In this document: piece by piece, positions 1 to 8,958 of the stretch
Numbering within the stretch: position 1 is the stretch's first letter
Layout of the letters: each line of letters begins with the position of its first letter
Origin: Alkaliphilus pronyensis
GTDB lineage: Bacteria; Bacillota; Clostridia; Peptostreptococcales; Natronincolaceae
Direction of reading: 5' to 3'
Length of the DNA: 57,908 bases
Assembly (NCBI RefSeq): GCF_009017275.1
Contig: NZ_WBZC01000040.1
Location: 1 to 57,908 of the forward strand
The notes under the pieces: generated by a model
What the model was told of the DNA's origin: nothing
What the model saw: the letters and a program-made list of their open reading frames with translations, nothing else
The model's database searches: none
Translations under genes and position numbers: made by a program

Positions 1-40
1 GCATTTTGCAAACAACTAAATAGATATTATTACAAGGAGG

Positions 41-112
41 ATACATGTTCCACAGCTAACCGAGTCGGTTGTAATCTAACCTAAGATAGAAGCTATCTAA
101 CAGTTTACTACA
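41..112 (+). repeat. cassette-associated intergenic repeat, partial copy R1
   Basis: The segment shares the strings cagctaa-cgagtcg and taacctaagata with the repeat near 1043-1095, so it belongs to the same family of structured intergenic repeats that separates the first genes. It precedes the first GNAT gene. Bases 113-211 add nothing recognisable except the Shine-Dalgarno sequence aaggag at about 195-200. The copy looks incomplete because the window begins close to it. Confidence 0.5.
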
Positions 113-211
113 AATATGATGTAACATTTTAAAACATAGTATAACATGTAAATAGGATAGAAATCTGTTTGATTATACTAATAAAGTCAGTTATAAGGAG
201 AATAATATGAT

Positions 212-802
212 ATGGAAAATACACCTGTAATTAAAACTGAAAGACTTATTTTACGTAAGTTTACTCAGGATGACGTAGAAGCTTTATTTGAAATTTTAAG
301 TTGTAAGGAAGTAAATACATTTCTACCATGGCTTCCTCTAAAGACTCTTGATGAAGCAAAGGTGTTTTTAGAGGAACGTTTCTTGGCTTATTACGATAAA
401 CCATCAAATTACCGTTACGCCATTTGCCTGAAAGAGTACGATAAGCCTATTGGTTATGTGTGGCTTTCAGATAATGAAAGTTGTGATTTTGGATATGGGC
501 TGAAAAAAGAATTTTGGCATAAAGGTATTGTTAGTGAGGTGACAAAAGGGGTATTAGAAATAATTAAAAAAGCAGGTTACAAATATATCACCGCTACTCA
601 CGATATAAATAATCCAAGAAGCGGCGAGGTGATGAAAAGACTAGGTATGAGCTATAAATACTCCTATGTAGAGCAGTGGCAACCTAAAGATATTCCAGTA
701 ACTTTTCGCATGTATCAACTCAATATTGATGGAGAGAGTGATAGAACTTATTTATACTATTGGAATCGATATGAAAATCATTTTATAGAGAAGAATCTGT
801 AA
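212..802 (+). CDS. GNAT-family N-acetyltransferase (RimJ/RimL type)
   Basis: This 196-residue protein is a single GNAT domain of the RimJ/RimL-like Acetyltransf_3 type, expected to move an acetyl group from acetyl-CoA to an amine of a protein or small molecule. The N-terminus IKTERLILRKFTQDDVEALF is the typical family opening. The central GYGLKKEFWHKGIVSEV matches the acetyl-CoA loop and helix, and NNPRSGEVMKRLGM is the usual C-terminal signature. The start follows aaggag by about 12 bases; an ATG five bases earlier is out of frame. It stands alone between structured repeats as the first member of a cassette-like row. The substrate is unknown; such genes are common accessory cargo. Confidence 0.88.
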   Translation: MENTPVIKTERLILRKFTQDDVEALFEILSCKEVNTFLPWLPLKTLDEAKVFLEERFLAYYDKPSNYRYAICLKEYDKPIGYVWLSDNESCDFGYGLKKEFWHKGIVSEVTKGVLEIIKKAGYKYITATHDINNPRSGEVMKRLGMSYKYSYVEQWQPKDIPVTFRMYQLNIDGESDRTYLYYWNRYENHFIEKNL

Positions 803-952
803 GATACAATACATATTGTAAAAAACCTTTTAACCAATCAGGTAATAATTTTACTGATTAATAGAACGGTTAAAATAGGTAGAGATATGAATAATAGTTC
901 AAGAAAAAAATGAAGTAAAGCGTTAGAGAGTTATATCACTCCATCATCGAAC

Positions 953-1190
953 AATGTGTTTACACTTGTTCAGCACAGGGTCAAAAAGCCTCTAGGGTTA
1001 GACTAAAGGTGTTACTAAGTAGTCACGCTCATACATTCCCCAGCTAAACGAGTCGACAGCACTCCAACCTAAGATAAGAGCTACCTAAGTTTGGAGCACT
1101 ACCTGTAACACTGAGCAACGCCGTATACACGGAAACGTTATAAGACATTGGCGTATCATTTCGGAGCAGTTTTTGAGGGTCTTTTGATTG
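953..1190 (+). repeat. cassette-associated structured repeat R2
   Basis: About 240 bp without a gene lie between the GNAT and the flavodoxin-like gene. The segment carries cagctaaacgagtcg and caacctaagataagag, shared with R1, and ends with cacggaaacgttataagac, shared with R5 (cacagaaacgttatgagac). A short hairpin CTCCAA/TTGGAG lies inside. This is the pattern expected of a recombination site attached to a gene cassette, but I could not define attC R boxes, so the nature of the repeat is inference. The rest of 803-952 shows nothing recognisable. Confidence 0.55.
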
Positions 1191-1228
1191 ACAATACCAT
1201 AACACTAGATGGAGGTATAGATGAAAAG

Positions 1229-1768
1229 ATGAAGACAATTGTTATTTATAAGTCCAAAACTGGTTTTACTAAAATGTATGCAGAATGGATAGGAGAGGAA
1301 CTTAACTGTGATATTTCGAGTTACGAAAATTTCCCTCTGTCCACTATTGCAGAATATGATTGTGTAATTTACGGAAGTCGTGTTCATGCAGGAAAAGTTG
1401 ATGGAATAAAAGAGATAAAAGAATTGTTTGTAGGTTGTATAACCACTAAACTTGTTGTATTTGCCACAGGCGGAACACCATTAGAGGCAAAAGATGTTAT
1501 TAATAAAATTTGGCAGAGGGTTTTTTCAGAAAAAGAGTTGAAAACAATTCCACATTTTTATATGCAGAGTGGATTAAATTACAAAAAAATGAGTTTTGGA
1601 GATCGTACAATTATGAAGACGCTTGCTAAAATTCTAGGTAGGAAAAAAATCAAAAATTCAGCAGAAACAGGATGTGAGAAAGCTATTGCAAATTCCTATG
1701 ATATTTCTTCTCGAAAATATATTGTACCTTTAGTTGAATTTGTAAAAGAGCAGGCAAAGATATTATAA
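1229..1768 (+). CDS. flavodoxin-like protein (HemG/Flavodoxin_5-like)
   Basis: This 179-residue protein begins MKTIVIYKSKTGFTKMYAEW, the flavodoxin phosphate-binding loop (S-K-T-G-F-T). IAEYDCVIYGSRVHAGKV then matches the second FMN-contact strand of protoporphyrinogen-oxidase-like (HemG) flavodoxins. VVFATGGTPLEA is the third FMN loop. It probably binds FMN and acts in electron transfer; the partner is unknown. The in-frame region starts upstream at 1148, but those codons lie in the repeat. I choose ATG 1229 because ggaggt sits at 1211-1216. It is the second cassette-like gene and has its own flanking repeats. Confidence 0.8.
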   Translation: MKTIVIYKSKTGFTKMYAEWIGEELNCDISSYENFPLSTIAEYDCVIYGSRVHAGKVDGIKEIKELFVGCITTKLVVFATGGTPLEAKDVINKIWQRVFSEKELKTIPHFYMQSGLNYKKMSFGDRTIMKTLAKILGRKKIKNSAETGCEKAIANSYDISSRKYIVPLVEFVKEQAKIL

Positions 1769-1814
1769 TATTGATTTTTACACAATAAAATGAGTGGAGT
1801 TAATATTAGTATAT

Positions 1815-1950
1815 GAAGCATTCCTAACGGGGCGTGCTCACCACATCGTTTCACTGGGAACGAAGCACCTCCAAGACGGACTAACTTACAAGCCTGCTCA
1901 GGGACATCACAGATGCAGGACGTCAGGTGAAATAGGTTCAAGATAACTTA
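1815..1950 (+). repeat. cassette-associated structured repeat R3
   Basis: This intergenic segment contains gctcaccacat, tttcactgggaac and gctcagggacatc in an order matched by R4 (gcacaccacat, cttcattgggtaac, gctcagggacgtc). It separates the flavodoxin-like gene from the fusion gene. The base composition is richer in G+C than the flanking genes. A folded-DNA recombination site is one explanation. Another is a dispersed non-coding RNA. Confidence 0.55.
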
Positions 1951-1984
1951 TATTTCTATAATTTGGGAAATGGAGAGGAACAAA

Positions 1985-3781
1985 ATGTACAAATATAAAA
2001 CCATTATATTTGATTTAGATGGTACCTTGTTTAAAACTGACACCATATTTGTTGAAGCTATTAATCAAATTTGTATGGCAAGAGGAGTACAAACATGGGA
2101 AAAAGGTAAATTAATAGAGCTTATAGGCAAACCTACGATTGATATTTGCAGAATATTATTTGGAGACAAAATAACCAATAAAGAAGTAGAAATCATACAA
2201 AATGAGGTAAGGTCAATCGAGGAAAAACTCTTGGTTCAATCAGGAAAGTTATATGAGGGTGTTATTAAAATGCTAAACAAACTCAAGAATGCTGATTACA
2301 CTCTTTGTATTTGTACAAATGGTAGTGATATTTACACAAATAGGATACTAAGTAATTTTGCAATTAAAGACAAGTTTTCTATTATTAAGTCTAGAATTGA
2401 TGGACTTACTAAATCACAACATATAATACAGATTTTAGATGAAACTGAGAGTTGTAATGCTATAGTGGTAGGGGATAGAGCTTCGGATTTTGAATCAGCT
2501 GAAGATACTGGCTGCCTGTCTATTGGAGTTTCTTATGGTTACGGGGGGGATGAATATCAATATGCAAATTTTACTGCAGTTTCAACAATAAACATATATT
2601 ACATTATAGAGAAAATCAACAGAATTTACTATAAAGTATCTAATACAATAATTAACACTAAAAAGAAAGAGATACCGCTTATTGTTGGGATAAATGGTGT
2701 AGATACTTCAGGGAAGACAGTTTTCACTAAGGATTTAGCAAATTATCTTAAGAAACTTGGTTTCCATATCCAAACTATTCATTTGGATGATTTTCACAAT
2801 CCTTCTGAGATTAGACATAAGGATACTAATCCTATCCTATCATATATACACAATGCTTTTAATCTTAATTGTATTGAAACTGAGTTGCTAAAACCAGTTA
2901 TATCAGATGGGATATTAGATAAAGAGCTTACTTTATTAGAATTAGAGAGTAATGAATTTAATATCATTAAAAAGTATGAAATTAATCCTGATACAATAGT
3001 TTTAGTTGAAGGAGTATTGTTATATAGAGAACCAATTGATAAATATTTTGAGTTAAGAATATACCTAGATATTTCATTTGAAGAAGTATTAAAAAGAGCT
3101 TCTATAAGAGATGGATGTTTGATGGGTGAAACAGTTATTGAAAAATATCGACAAAAGTATATTCCTATTCAAAAATGGTATATTGAAAAATATCAACCTG
3201 TGAAGAAAAGCACAATAATAATCAAGAATGATAATTATGAAAAACCTAAAATAAGTTCTAATATGAAAAATCTGTTTAAAGAAAAAGAATATAGGATAGG
3301 GTTCAGAACTGCTGCAGAAGAAGATTTAGATGATATTAGAAAATTACACAAAGAAGACTATGTCAAAGAGATGCTTGGAGTTACAGAATTACCGGATAAA
3401 GAATATCTTAAAGCTAAAAACACAAAATGCTATGTTATTTTAAATGGCACAAGTGAAATTATTGGAATAATTGAGTTTTTCAGTATTTCATGGAGGAATA
3501 GAAGAGCAGAGTTAAGTATTATTATAAAAAGTGAGTACAGAGGAAAAGGATATGGAACAGAAGCTATAGAGAAAATACTAGATATTGGATTTGGTGAATT
3601 AGGGTTTAATAGAATATGGCTAAGAGTATTAGACTACAATAGACAAGCTATTGAAAGCTATAAAAAAGCAGGATTTATAGAAGAAGGTGTTTGTAGGGAG
3701 GAAAGCTTTAGGTTTGGTAAATTCAAGAATCAAATTCAGATGAGTATATTAAGAAATGAATGGATTCACCGAAGAAATTAA
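1985..3781 (+). CDS. three-domain fusion: HAD phosphatase, uridine-kinase-like P-loop kinase, GNAT
   Basis: The roughly 598-residue protein joins three enzyme domains. Residues about 5-200 are a HAD-family hydrolase: IIFDLDGTLF is motif I, ICTNGSD motif II and VVGDRASDFE motif IV. Residues about 220-420 are a P-loop kinase of the uridine/pantothenate-kinase type, with Walker A GVDTSGKT, HLDDFHNPS and LVEGVLLYREP. Residues about 435-598 are a GNAT with the acetyl-CoA motif RGKGYGTEA and the NRQAIESYKKAGF signature. ATG 1985 follows ggagagg and is preferred over ATG 1970. The combination suggests linked dephosphorylation, phosphorylation and acetylation of one metabolite or drug. The substrate cannot be told from sequence. 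Confidence 0.85.
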   Translation: MYKYKTIIFDLDGTLFKTDTIFVEAINQICMARGVQTWEKGKLIELIGKPTIDICRILFGDKITNKEVEIIQNEVRSIEEKLLVQSGKLYEGVIKMLNKLKNADYTLCICTNGSDIYTNRILSNFAIKDKFSIIKSRIDGLTKSQHIIQILDETESCNAIVVGDRASDFESAEDTGCLSIGVSYGYGGDEYQYANFTAVSTINIYYIIEKINRIYYKVSNTIINTKKKEIPLIVGINGVDTSGKTVFTKDLANYLKKLGFHIQTIHLDDFHNPSEIRHKDTNPILSYIHNAFNLNCIETELLKPVISDGILDKELTLLELESNEFNIIKKYEINPDTIVLVEGVLLYREPIDKYFELRIYLDISFEEVLKRASIRDGCLMGETVIEKYRQKYIPIQKWYIEKYQPVKKSTIIIKNDNYEKPKISSNMKNLFKEKEYRIGFRTAAEEDLDDIRKLHKEDYVKEMLGVTELPDKEYLKAKNTKCYVILNGTSEIIGIIEFFSISWRNRRAELSIIIKSEYRGKGYGTEAIEKILDIGFGELGFNRIWLRVLDYNRQAIESYKKAGFIEEGVCREESFRFGKFKNQIQMSILRNEWIHRRN

Positions 3782-3809
3782 ACTTCTAATAAAATTACAT
3801 AAGTCTTAC

Positions 3810-3985
3810 TCCACCTAACAGTGTTTTTACGCAGGGGTGCTGGTGGGCACATTTTGAAGTGAAGGTCAGCACACCACATTACTTCATTGGGTAACAAGTT
3901 CCACTAAGGCAGTCTAGCTTTTGGTTCCGGCTCAGGGACGTCGCAAACACGAAAACGATAGTGTAATTCAGATAAGCTTTGGAGA
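3810..3985 (+). repeat. cassette-associated structured repeat R4
   Basis: The segment is homologous to R3 over agcacaccacatta...cattgggtaac...ggctcagggacgtcgc, and its end, aaacacgaaaacgata, resembles the ends of R2 and R5. Short complementary pairs (GTGCTG with CAGCAC, TGAAGT with ACTTCA) suggest that it folds. It fills the space between the fusion gene and the amidohydrolase. Confidence 0.55.
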
Positions 3986-4038
3986 GAGAAAAAGATATCA
4001 CTAAATAAAGGGGAATGAAACAAAGGGGTAGTGAATAT

Positions 4039-5484
4039 ATGGAAAAATACAAATCGAATCATCTTATATTAAAGGATGTAAGTTTAATTGATTGCAATAC
4101 TGACCATGTGCAGAAGAATATGACAATAAGTATTAGAAATGGTATCATAGAAAAAATTATAAAAGAGGGTGAGCTGGAGACATTCGAAGATACAAAAGTA
4201 ATAACTCTTACAGGGAAAACAGTAATTCCAGGTTTGATTGATTCTCATGTACATCTTTTTCAATCTGGAGTAGATGATTTTATGAAACCATATGCTGAAA
4301 AACTAATTAAAAAATTTAAACGAAATTGTTGGTTAACTATACGCTCTGGAGTTACTACAGTTAGAAACATGCCCGGTGGTCGTGGTTATAAAATCTTTAA
4401 ATATAAAGAAAAAGTGAATAAAGGTGAAATTATTGGACCTAGGATTTTAGCATCTGGACCTGCGATCTCTGTACCTTATAGTTATTTTAGTATATTAGCA
4501 TATTTGCCATTTAACTCTTTTGTGCGATTTTTCATAGAACGATTATTTCGAATACGAGGTTTATCTATTGACGTAAATAATGAGAGAGAAGCTAAAGAGG
4601 TTGTTAGAAGACTAAAACGAGAAGGAGTAGATTTTATAAAGACTATTACTCCAGGTTCTAATTATCCTTATGCAGAAGATGAAAACATGAAATTAGAGTT
4701 GTTAACTAAAGGTTTAAAAAATGAGCATTTAGAGGCAAGTATGCAACCTAGAATATTGAGAGCTATTAGCGAAGAAGCCAACAAACTAGATCTGAAAGTT
4801 GCCTGCCACAACATATATGGAACGGAAGGGTTTTCAGAAGCGGTTAAAGCAGGTGTAGATAGTATTGAGCACTCACCTATGGGATTACTTAGTGAAGAGA
4901 TATTTAATCTTATGAAAGAAAAAGAAGTTTATTGGGTACCAACAGCACATGCTATTTATAATTGGAAAAATATTATAGATAATCCTGATATATATGAAAC
5001 GGAAGAAATGAAAGAATTAGTACCAGAACCATTTCATTCTTTTGGGAAAAAGTGTTTACAAAAAGTAAGAGACGATATAGAAAATGGTGGATTCTGGAGT
5101 AAGTTTCATAATGATGTAGAAATATTCAAACATGAGTATTTTCCTGTGAATATTAGTAAAGCAATAGAAAAAGGAGTGAAAATTGTTGCCGGAGTTGATT
5201 GCGGAGCAGGAGGTGCTGGATATATTCCACACGGACAATTACACAAGGAGCTAGAGTTATATGTTGTAAATGGTATGGGTGAGTTCGATGCCCTTCAGAC
5301 TGCAACAAAAAATGCAGCTGAACTATTAGGAAAGATAGATGAACTAGGAACTATTGAGGAGGGAAAAGTCGGTGATATTGTCGTTCTAGATAGTGATCCA
5401 TTAAAGAATATATGTAATTTAAAAAGAATTAATCTTGTTATTAAAGAAGGAAATATAGTTTTTAATAAAAAAGAACCATTCTAA
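4039..5484 (+). CDS. metal-dependent amidohydrolase (imidazolonepropionase-like)
   Basis: The 481-residue protein belongs to the amidohydrolase superfamily of TIM-barrel metal-dependent hydrolases. GLIDSHVHLF supplies the HxH metal ligands after a small N-terminal beta-sandwich. FIKTITPGS carries the likely metal-bridging lysine, ACHNIYGTEG and SIEHSPMGLL the third and fourth histidines, and VAGVDCGAGG the catalytic aspartate. The C-terminus, LGTIEEGKVGDIVVLDSDPL, is the typical closing strand. ATG 4039 follows aaagggg by about nine bases; ATG 4015 has poorer spacing. It probably hydrolyses an amide or cyclic amide (prolidase-like or imidazolonepropionase-like). The substrate is unknown. It is the fourth gene of the cassette-like row. 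Confidence 0.87.
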   Translation: MEKYKSNHLILKDVSLIDCNTDHVQKNMTISIRNGIIEKIIKEGELETFEDTKVITLTGKTVIPGLIDSHVHLFQSGVDDFMKPYAEKLIKKFKRNCWLTIRSGVTTVRNMPGGRGYKIFKYKEKVNKGEIIGPRILASGPAISVPYSYFSILAYLPFNSFVRFFIERLFRIRGLSIDVNNEREAKEVVRRLKREGVDFIKTITPGSNYPYAEDENMKLELLTKGLKNEHLEASMQPRILRAISEEANKLDLKVACHNIYGTEGFSEAVKAGVDSIEHSPMGLLSEEIFNLMKEKEVYWVPTAHAIYNWKNIIDNPDIYETEEMKELVPEPFHSFGKKCLQKVRDDIENGGFWSKFHNDVEIFKHEYFPVNISKAIEKGVKIVAGVDCGAGGAGYIPHGQLHKELELYVVNGMGEFDALQTATKNAAELLGKIDELGTIEEGKVGDIVVLDSDPLKNICNLKRINLVIKEGNIVFNKKEPF

Positions 5485-5489
5485 AAAAG

Positions 5490-5612
5490 TTCCACTATGA
5501 TAGTATTTCTATAGGGTACAGCTAAAAAACGTCATAAACACAGAAACGTTATGAGACATTGTCCCATCATTTCTGGTAGTCCTCTTGGCTAAATGAAATA
5601 GGCGTTTATGTT
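5490..5612 (+). repeat. cassette-associated structured repeat R5
   Basis: The segment contains acagctaaaaaacgtcataaac and cacagaaacgttatgagacattg followed by catcatttc. The second string matches R2 (cacggaaacgttataagacattg, then tatcatttc), so R5 is a shortened member of the same family. It lies between the amidohydrolase and the CPBP gene. Confidence 0.55.
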
Positions 5613-5644
5613 TAATAATGCCAGCTATAATTTAATAAAGTAAG

Positions 5645-6277
5645 ATGAAACAGGAGGTAATTAATCTGGAAAATTTTCGGTTATTTATAAGTGCTATAAT
5701 TCAGGTTATTATATTTTCAATCATACCATTTATTTGGTGGATAATAAACGGAAGAAAAAATGCGAATTTTTTACAATGGTTGGGCATCAAGAGAATAATC
5801 ATAAAAGATTGTAGAAAATATGTTGTAGTGGTATTATTTATGATATTTATTTCATTTCTCGTGGTGTTTGTTATACTCCCCTTGTATGTTGATGTTTCTA
5901 ATAATGCAACTGCCCAGTTTGCAGGAAAAGGTTTTTCTGCCCTAATCCCTGCCCTAATATTTTCTTTCATAAAAACAGGTCTATCTGAGGAAATTTTTTT
6001 TAGGGGATTTCTAGCTAAAAGACTTATAAGTAAATTTGGATTTAAGATAGGGAATATTGCACAAGGCTTACTATTTGGTCTGTTACATGGGATGTTGTTT
6101 TTTTGGATAGCAGGAGTATTGGGGGCTATAGTTATAATTACTTTAACTGGTATATCTGGATGGTTGAGTGGATGGATTAATGAAAAACAGTCTGGCGGTT
6201 CGATTATCTCAAGTTGGTTGCTACATGGGACAGGTAATATTATTGCATCTATTGCCGCAATGTTCAATTCTATTTAA
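5645..6277 (+). CDS. CPBP-family intramembrane metalloprotease (Abi/CAAX protease-like)
   Basis: This protein of about 210 residues has several hydrophobic segments and the CPBP/Abi motifs: GLSEEIFFRGFL (EExxxR), GLLHGMLFF and a final WLLHGTGN histidine motif. Members of this family are membrane-embedded proteases, sometimes acting in bacteriocin self-immunity. The role here is unknown. ATG 5645 lacks a clear Shine-Dalgarno sequence. A strong aggaggt lies at 5652-5658 and would suit a CTG start at 5666 (codon 8), so the true start is uncertain. It is the last gene of the cassette-like row. Confidence 0.82.
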   Translation: MKQEVINLENFRLFISAIIQVIIFSIIPFIWWIINGRKNANFLQWLGIKRIIIKDCRKYVVVVLFMIFISFLVVFVILPLYVDVSNNATAQFAGKGFSALIPALIFSFIKTGLSEEIFFRGFLAKRLISKFGFKIGNIAQGLLFGLLHGMLFFWIAGVLGAIVIITLTGISGWLSGWINEKQSGGSIISSWLLHGTGNIIASIAAMFNSI

Positions 6278-6316
6278 AACACGAGAAACACGAGGGGACG
6301 GTTCTCTTGTGTTCTT
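6277..6316. repeat. REP-like palindromic element
   Basis: The segment has the form acacgag-gggacgg-ttctcttgtgt, an imperfect palindrome just after the CPBP stop codon. Elements with a gggacggtt core are, from memory, common dispersed REP-type repeats in Clostridia and may also terminate transcription, since ttctt follows. No transposase is nearby. Confidence 0.45.
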
Positions 6317-6356
6317 CTCTTATATTCTTTTTTCTAATACAGTTAAAACCTCAGTA

Positions 6357-7424
6357 TCAACTTCTAATACCAAACCACAAATGTAAAAACTTAAGTCTTT
6401 TTATAATTAAATCATAAATAATGTAACATACGATTATTGTAAAAAAACTGATGAGTATAAACTTTACAGTAGCAGGAATATATAGTGGAAGAACTATTAT
6501 AGCACCTATGTACATTACTATCATATGAATAATATACACTGGTAGAACTGCTTTACTTAAAACTGAAAGATATTTAAAGTCCTTATTTAAATAACTATAG
6601 CCGACTCCCAAAATAAAAAATATTAAACTTATTGATTCAATTGCTGTTAGCCAATGGGGCGAAGCGAAATCTAAATAATATACTCTAAACACATATAGAC
6701 ATGTTCCTAAAAATAGACACACATATTTATACTTTGATAAAGCTTTCCAAAACCCATCACCAATTGAAATAATTAAAAAACCTAGAATAAATGAAATTAG
6801 TCCTATTCTAAAACCATGACCACTCATGGCATAGCCAGTGAAACTAACATACCCTGGAGTAAGCCTAGCTACTAAAACATATGGAATGTACAGAAAAAAT
6901 ATCAATAAGCTATTCTTCTCAACTGCTTTCCTAATTTTAAGCATAAGCCAACTGTCTTTTCTATTTTTTAAGAACACAAGAACAGGTATCGTGATAATTA
7001 TATAAATCATTAAATTCCCTAGAAACCAAAGATGGCCTGGGCTTGGGAAATAGAAAATGGCTTTTTTATAATAGTACTGAAATAGCATTATATGTATAGG
7101 TGTTATAGCAAAGAATCCAAAAACAAATGGTATTAAAATTCTTTTAGCTCTTTCTTTTAATAGAGCCTTCCAGTTTCTTCTTTGAAATGAAAAATACACA
7201 CCCATTCCAGATACAAAAAACAGTAATGGAATCCTCCAAGTGTTTAGTAAGCTCATTAGATTCCATAGCCAATCTAATGATATATCATTTTTCATGAACA
7301 AAATGTGCTTTGCAAAGGGAGTGAAAAATATTGCTGTATGATAAATCATAAGTAAAATAATTGCAATAACCCTTAAAAGATCAATATCATACCTTCTGGT
7401 AATATTATTCAAATTTATGTTCAT
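6357..7424 (-). CDS. acyltransferase-3 family membrane protein
   Basis: The 355-residue integral membrane protein matches the acyltransferase 3 (OpgC/OafA-like) family. The first helix contains RYDIDLLRVIAIILLMIYH with the conserved R and H, followed by the family-typical WRIPLLFFVSGMGVYFS and a GHLWFL segment near residue 130. Ten or so hydrophobic helices are visible. Such proteins transfer acyl groups (often acetyl or succinyl) to extracytoplasmic sugars or lipids. It is a single gene, antisense to both neighbours, with a ggaatg-type ribosome site upstream. The acceptor is unknown. Bases 7425-7780 upstream show no gene. Confidence 0.86.
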   Translation of the reverse strand: MNINLNNITRRYDIDLLRVIAIILLMIYHTAIFFTPFAKHILFMKNDISLDWLWNLMSLLNTWRIPLLFFVSGMGVYFSFQRRNWKALLKERAKRILIPFVFGFFAITPIHIMLFQYYYKKAIFYFPSPGHLWFLGNLMIYIIITIPVLVFLKNRKDSWLMLKIRKAVEKNSLLIFFLYIPYVLVARLTPGYVSFTGYAMSGHGFRIGLISFILGFLIISIGDGFWKALSKYKYVCLFLGTCLYVFRVYYLDFASPHWLTAIESISLIFFILGVGYSYLNKDFKYLSVLSKAVLPVYIIHMIVMYIGAIIVLPLYIPATVKFILISFFTIIVCYIIYDLIIKRLKFLHLWFGIRS

Positions 7425-7782
7425 TCCTTTCAGGCTCTTGTTGTCAAAAAACCTTCCTGTATTTAGTTCCTTCTTTTAATACCAGCCTAATTGTTAATAA
7501 TGTCTAATCAAAATTCTTGTACCTGCTTTATTGCTTAGGCTTTTGTACTAAAGATTTGCTAATTTATTGCCAGTTACATTTAAAAACAACATTTTTAGTT
7601 GTTTTAATCTACAGTTATCAGTATATATGAAAACATAGATCCTATACAAGGCTTCTTTTAACTATTGCATCGTGGGGACAGGAGTTTCAAACCTTATCAA
7701 GCAGTGATTATAACCAGTTGTAGCAAAGCCGTTTACGGATGTGAGTGGATAAACTCCAATAGCACTTAGATTTACTTATTTA

Positions 7783-7806
7783 TTAAATATGACATACATA
7801 TGTCAA
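7783..7806. promoter_or_regulatory. perfect palindromic operator, copy 1 (WYL regulator)
   Basis: The 16-bp palindrome TGACATACATATGTCA (7790-7805) lies about 45 bases upstream of the WYL-regulator start. Together with the preceding ttaaata it is repeated exactly at 43597-43618, in front of the SPL-like radical SAM gene. The likely reading is autoregulation by the neighbouring regulator. Confidence 0.65.
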
Positions 7807-7846
7807 TTTAATGATGTATAATTGACTTAAGGGAGGTGAAATCAAG

Positions 7847-8776
7847 ATGAAGATAACTCGTTTGTTGGAGATTACAATAATTCTACTAAACAAAGGAACC
7901 GTTACTGCGAAGGAGCTTGCAGATAGGTTTGGAGTGTCAAAAAGAACAATATATAGAGATATTGACGTGCTTTCAAGTGCTAGTGTGCCTGTTTTTACCA
8001 ATAAAGGTAAGGGAGGTGGCATCTCATTAATGGAAAGCTATTCACTTAATAAAACCCTCATATCAGAGCAAGAAAGTGAAAGCCTAATGCTTGCTCTTAA
8101 AACATTGCAGGCAACCAAATATCCAGAAATTGATATTGTGCTGGATAAAATAGGAGCATTATTTAATAATGTAGATTCAACAGATTGGGTGTATATTGAT
8201 TTTTCCGCTTGGGGTAGTAAACCTAATGAAAATGAAAAGTTTATAAATATTAAGAAGGCTATACTTCAACGTAAGCTCATTAGATTTGACTACCTTAGCT
8301 CAGAAGGGGTTAGAAGCAGCCGAAGCATTGAGCCAATGCGGATGGTATTTAAGAGTAATGCATGGTATTTGTGGGGATACTGCAAAGCAAGAGAAGATTT
8401 TCGTACTTTCCGAATTTCAAGGATGAAGAATGTTGTTTTAACAAATGAAGCTTTTGAAAGAAAAAATCCTGCAAGCTACAAAACATCTGAGGCTAATGAA
8501 GAACTAAAAAAGCCAGTAAAATTAAAGCTGAAATTTTATCCACAGGCCCTGTACAGGCTCTATGACGCATTTGAAGATGATGTAATTATCAAGAATCCTG
8601 ATGGTACATACACTGTATCATTTTCATTTCTTGAAGATGAGTGGCTTTATGGATTAATTCTCTCATTTGGATGCTATGTTGAAGTTCTGGAGCCAAATTC
8701 TATTAGAGAAGCTGTTAAAGAAAAGCTGAATAAAGCATTGGATATATATAAAGTGTCAGAGGGACGGGGTTGTTGA
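7847..8776 (+). CDS. YafY/DeoR-type transcriptional regulator with HTH and WYL domains
   Basis: The 309-residue protein has an N-terminal helix-turn-helix (about residues 5-60: TVTAKELADRFGVSKRTIYRDIDVL) and a WYL domain (about 140-300) with AWYLWGYCKAREDFRTFRISRM. WYL domains sense ligands, often nucleic-acid or nucleotide-like. The start follows ggaggtg by nine bases. A palindrome immediately upstream, found again before a radical-SAM gene 36 kb away, is a good candidate operator. The inducer is unknown. A tiny ORF of no evident merit lies between this gene and the next. Confidence 0.9.
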   Translation: MKITRLLEITIILLNKGTVTAKELADRFGVSKRTIYRDIDVLSSASVPVFTNKGKGGGISLMESYSLNKTLISEQESESLMLALKTLQATKYPEIDIVLDKIGALFNNVDSTDWVYIDFSAWGSKPNENEKFINIKKAILQRKLIRFDYLSSEGVRSSRSIEPMRMVFKSNAWYLWGYCKAREDFRTFRISRMKNVVLTNEAFERKNPASYKTSEANEELKKPVKLKLKFYPQALYRLYDAFEDDVIIKNPDGTYTVSFSFLEDEWLYGLILSFGCYVEVLEPNSIREAVKEKLNKALDIYKVSEGRGC

Positions 8777-8958
8777 CATAATCTTATCAATAATATAATG
8801 GCACTGGAGGGTTAATAATGTTTTTATAAATGGCTGCGTATAATATCAGGTGGTATTGTAATAATCATTAGTATACTAATAATTATAGAATAACGGCTTT
8901 TATCTGATTATTGTATGATAAAGCTTAATTTATTTTTTTACTTAAGGAGGTTTTATTG

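Noticed and set aside
1148-1228. N-terminal extension of the flavodoxin-like gene
   Set aside because: The extra codons lie in the structured repeat R2 and lack a ribosome site; ATG 1229 follows ggaggt and begins the flavodoxin motif.
5701-6267. 188-codon open frame on the - strand
   Set aside because: It is antisense to the CPBP gene and its composition is that of a mirror frame; no domain or ribosome site.
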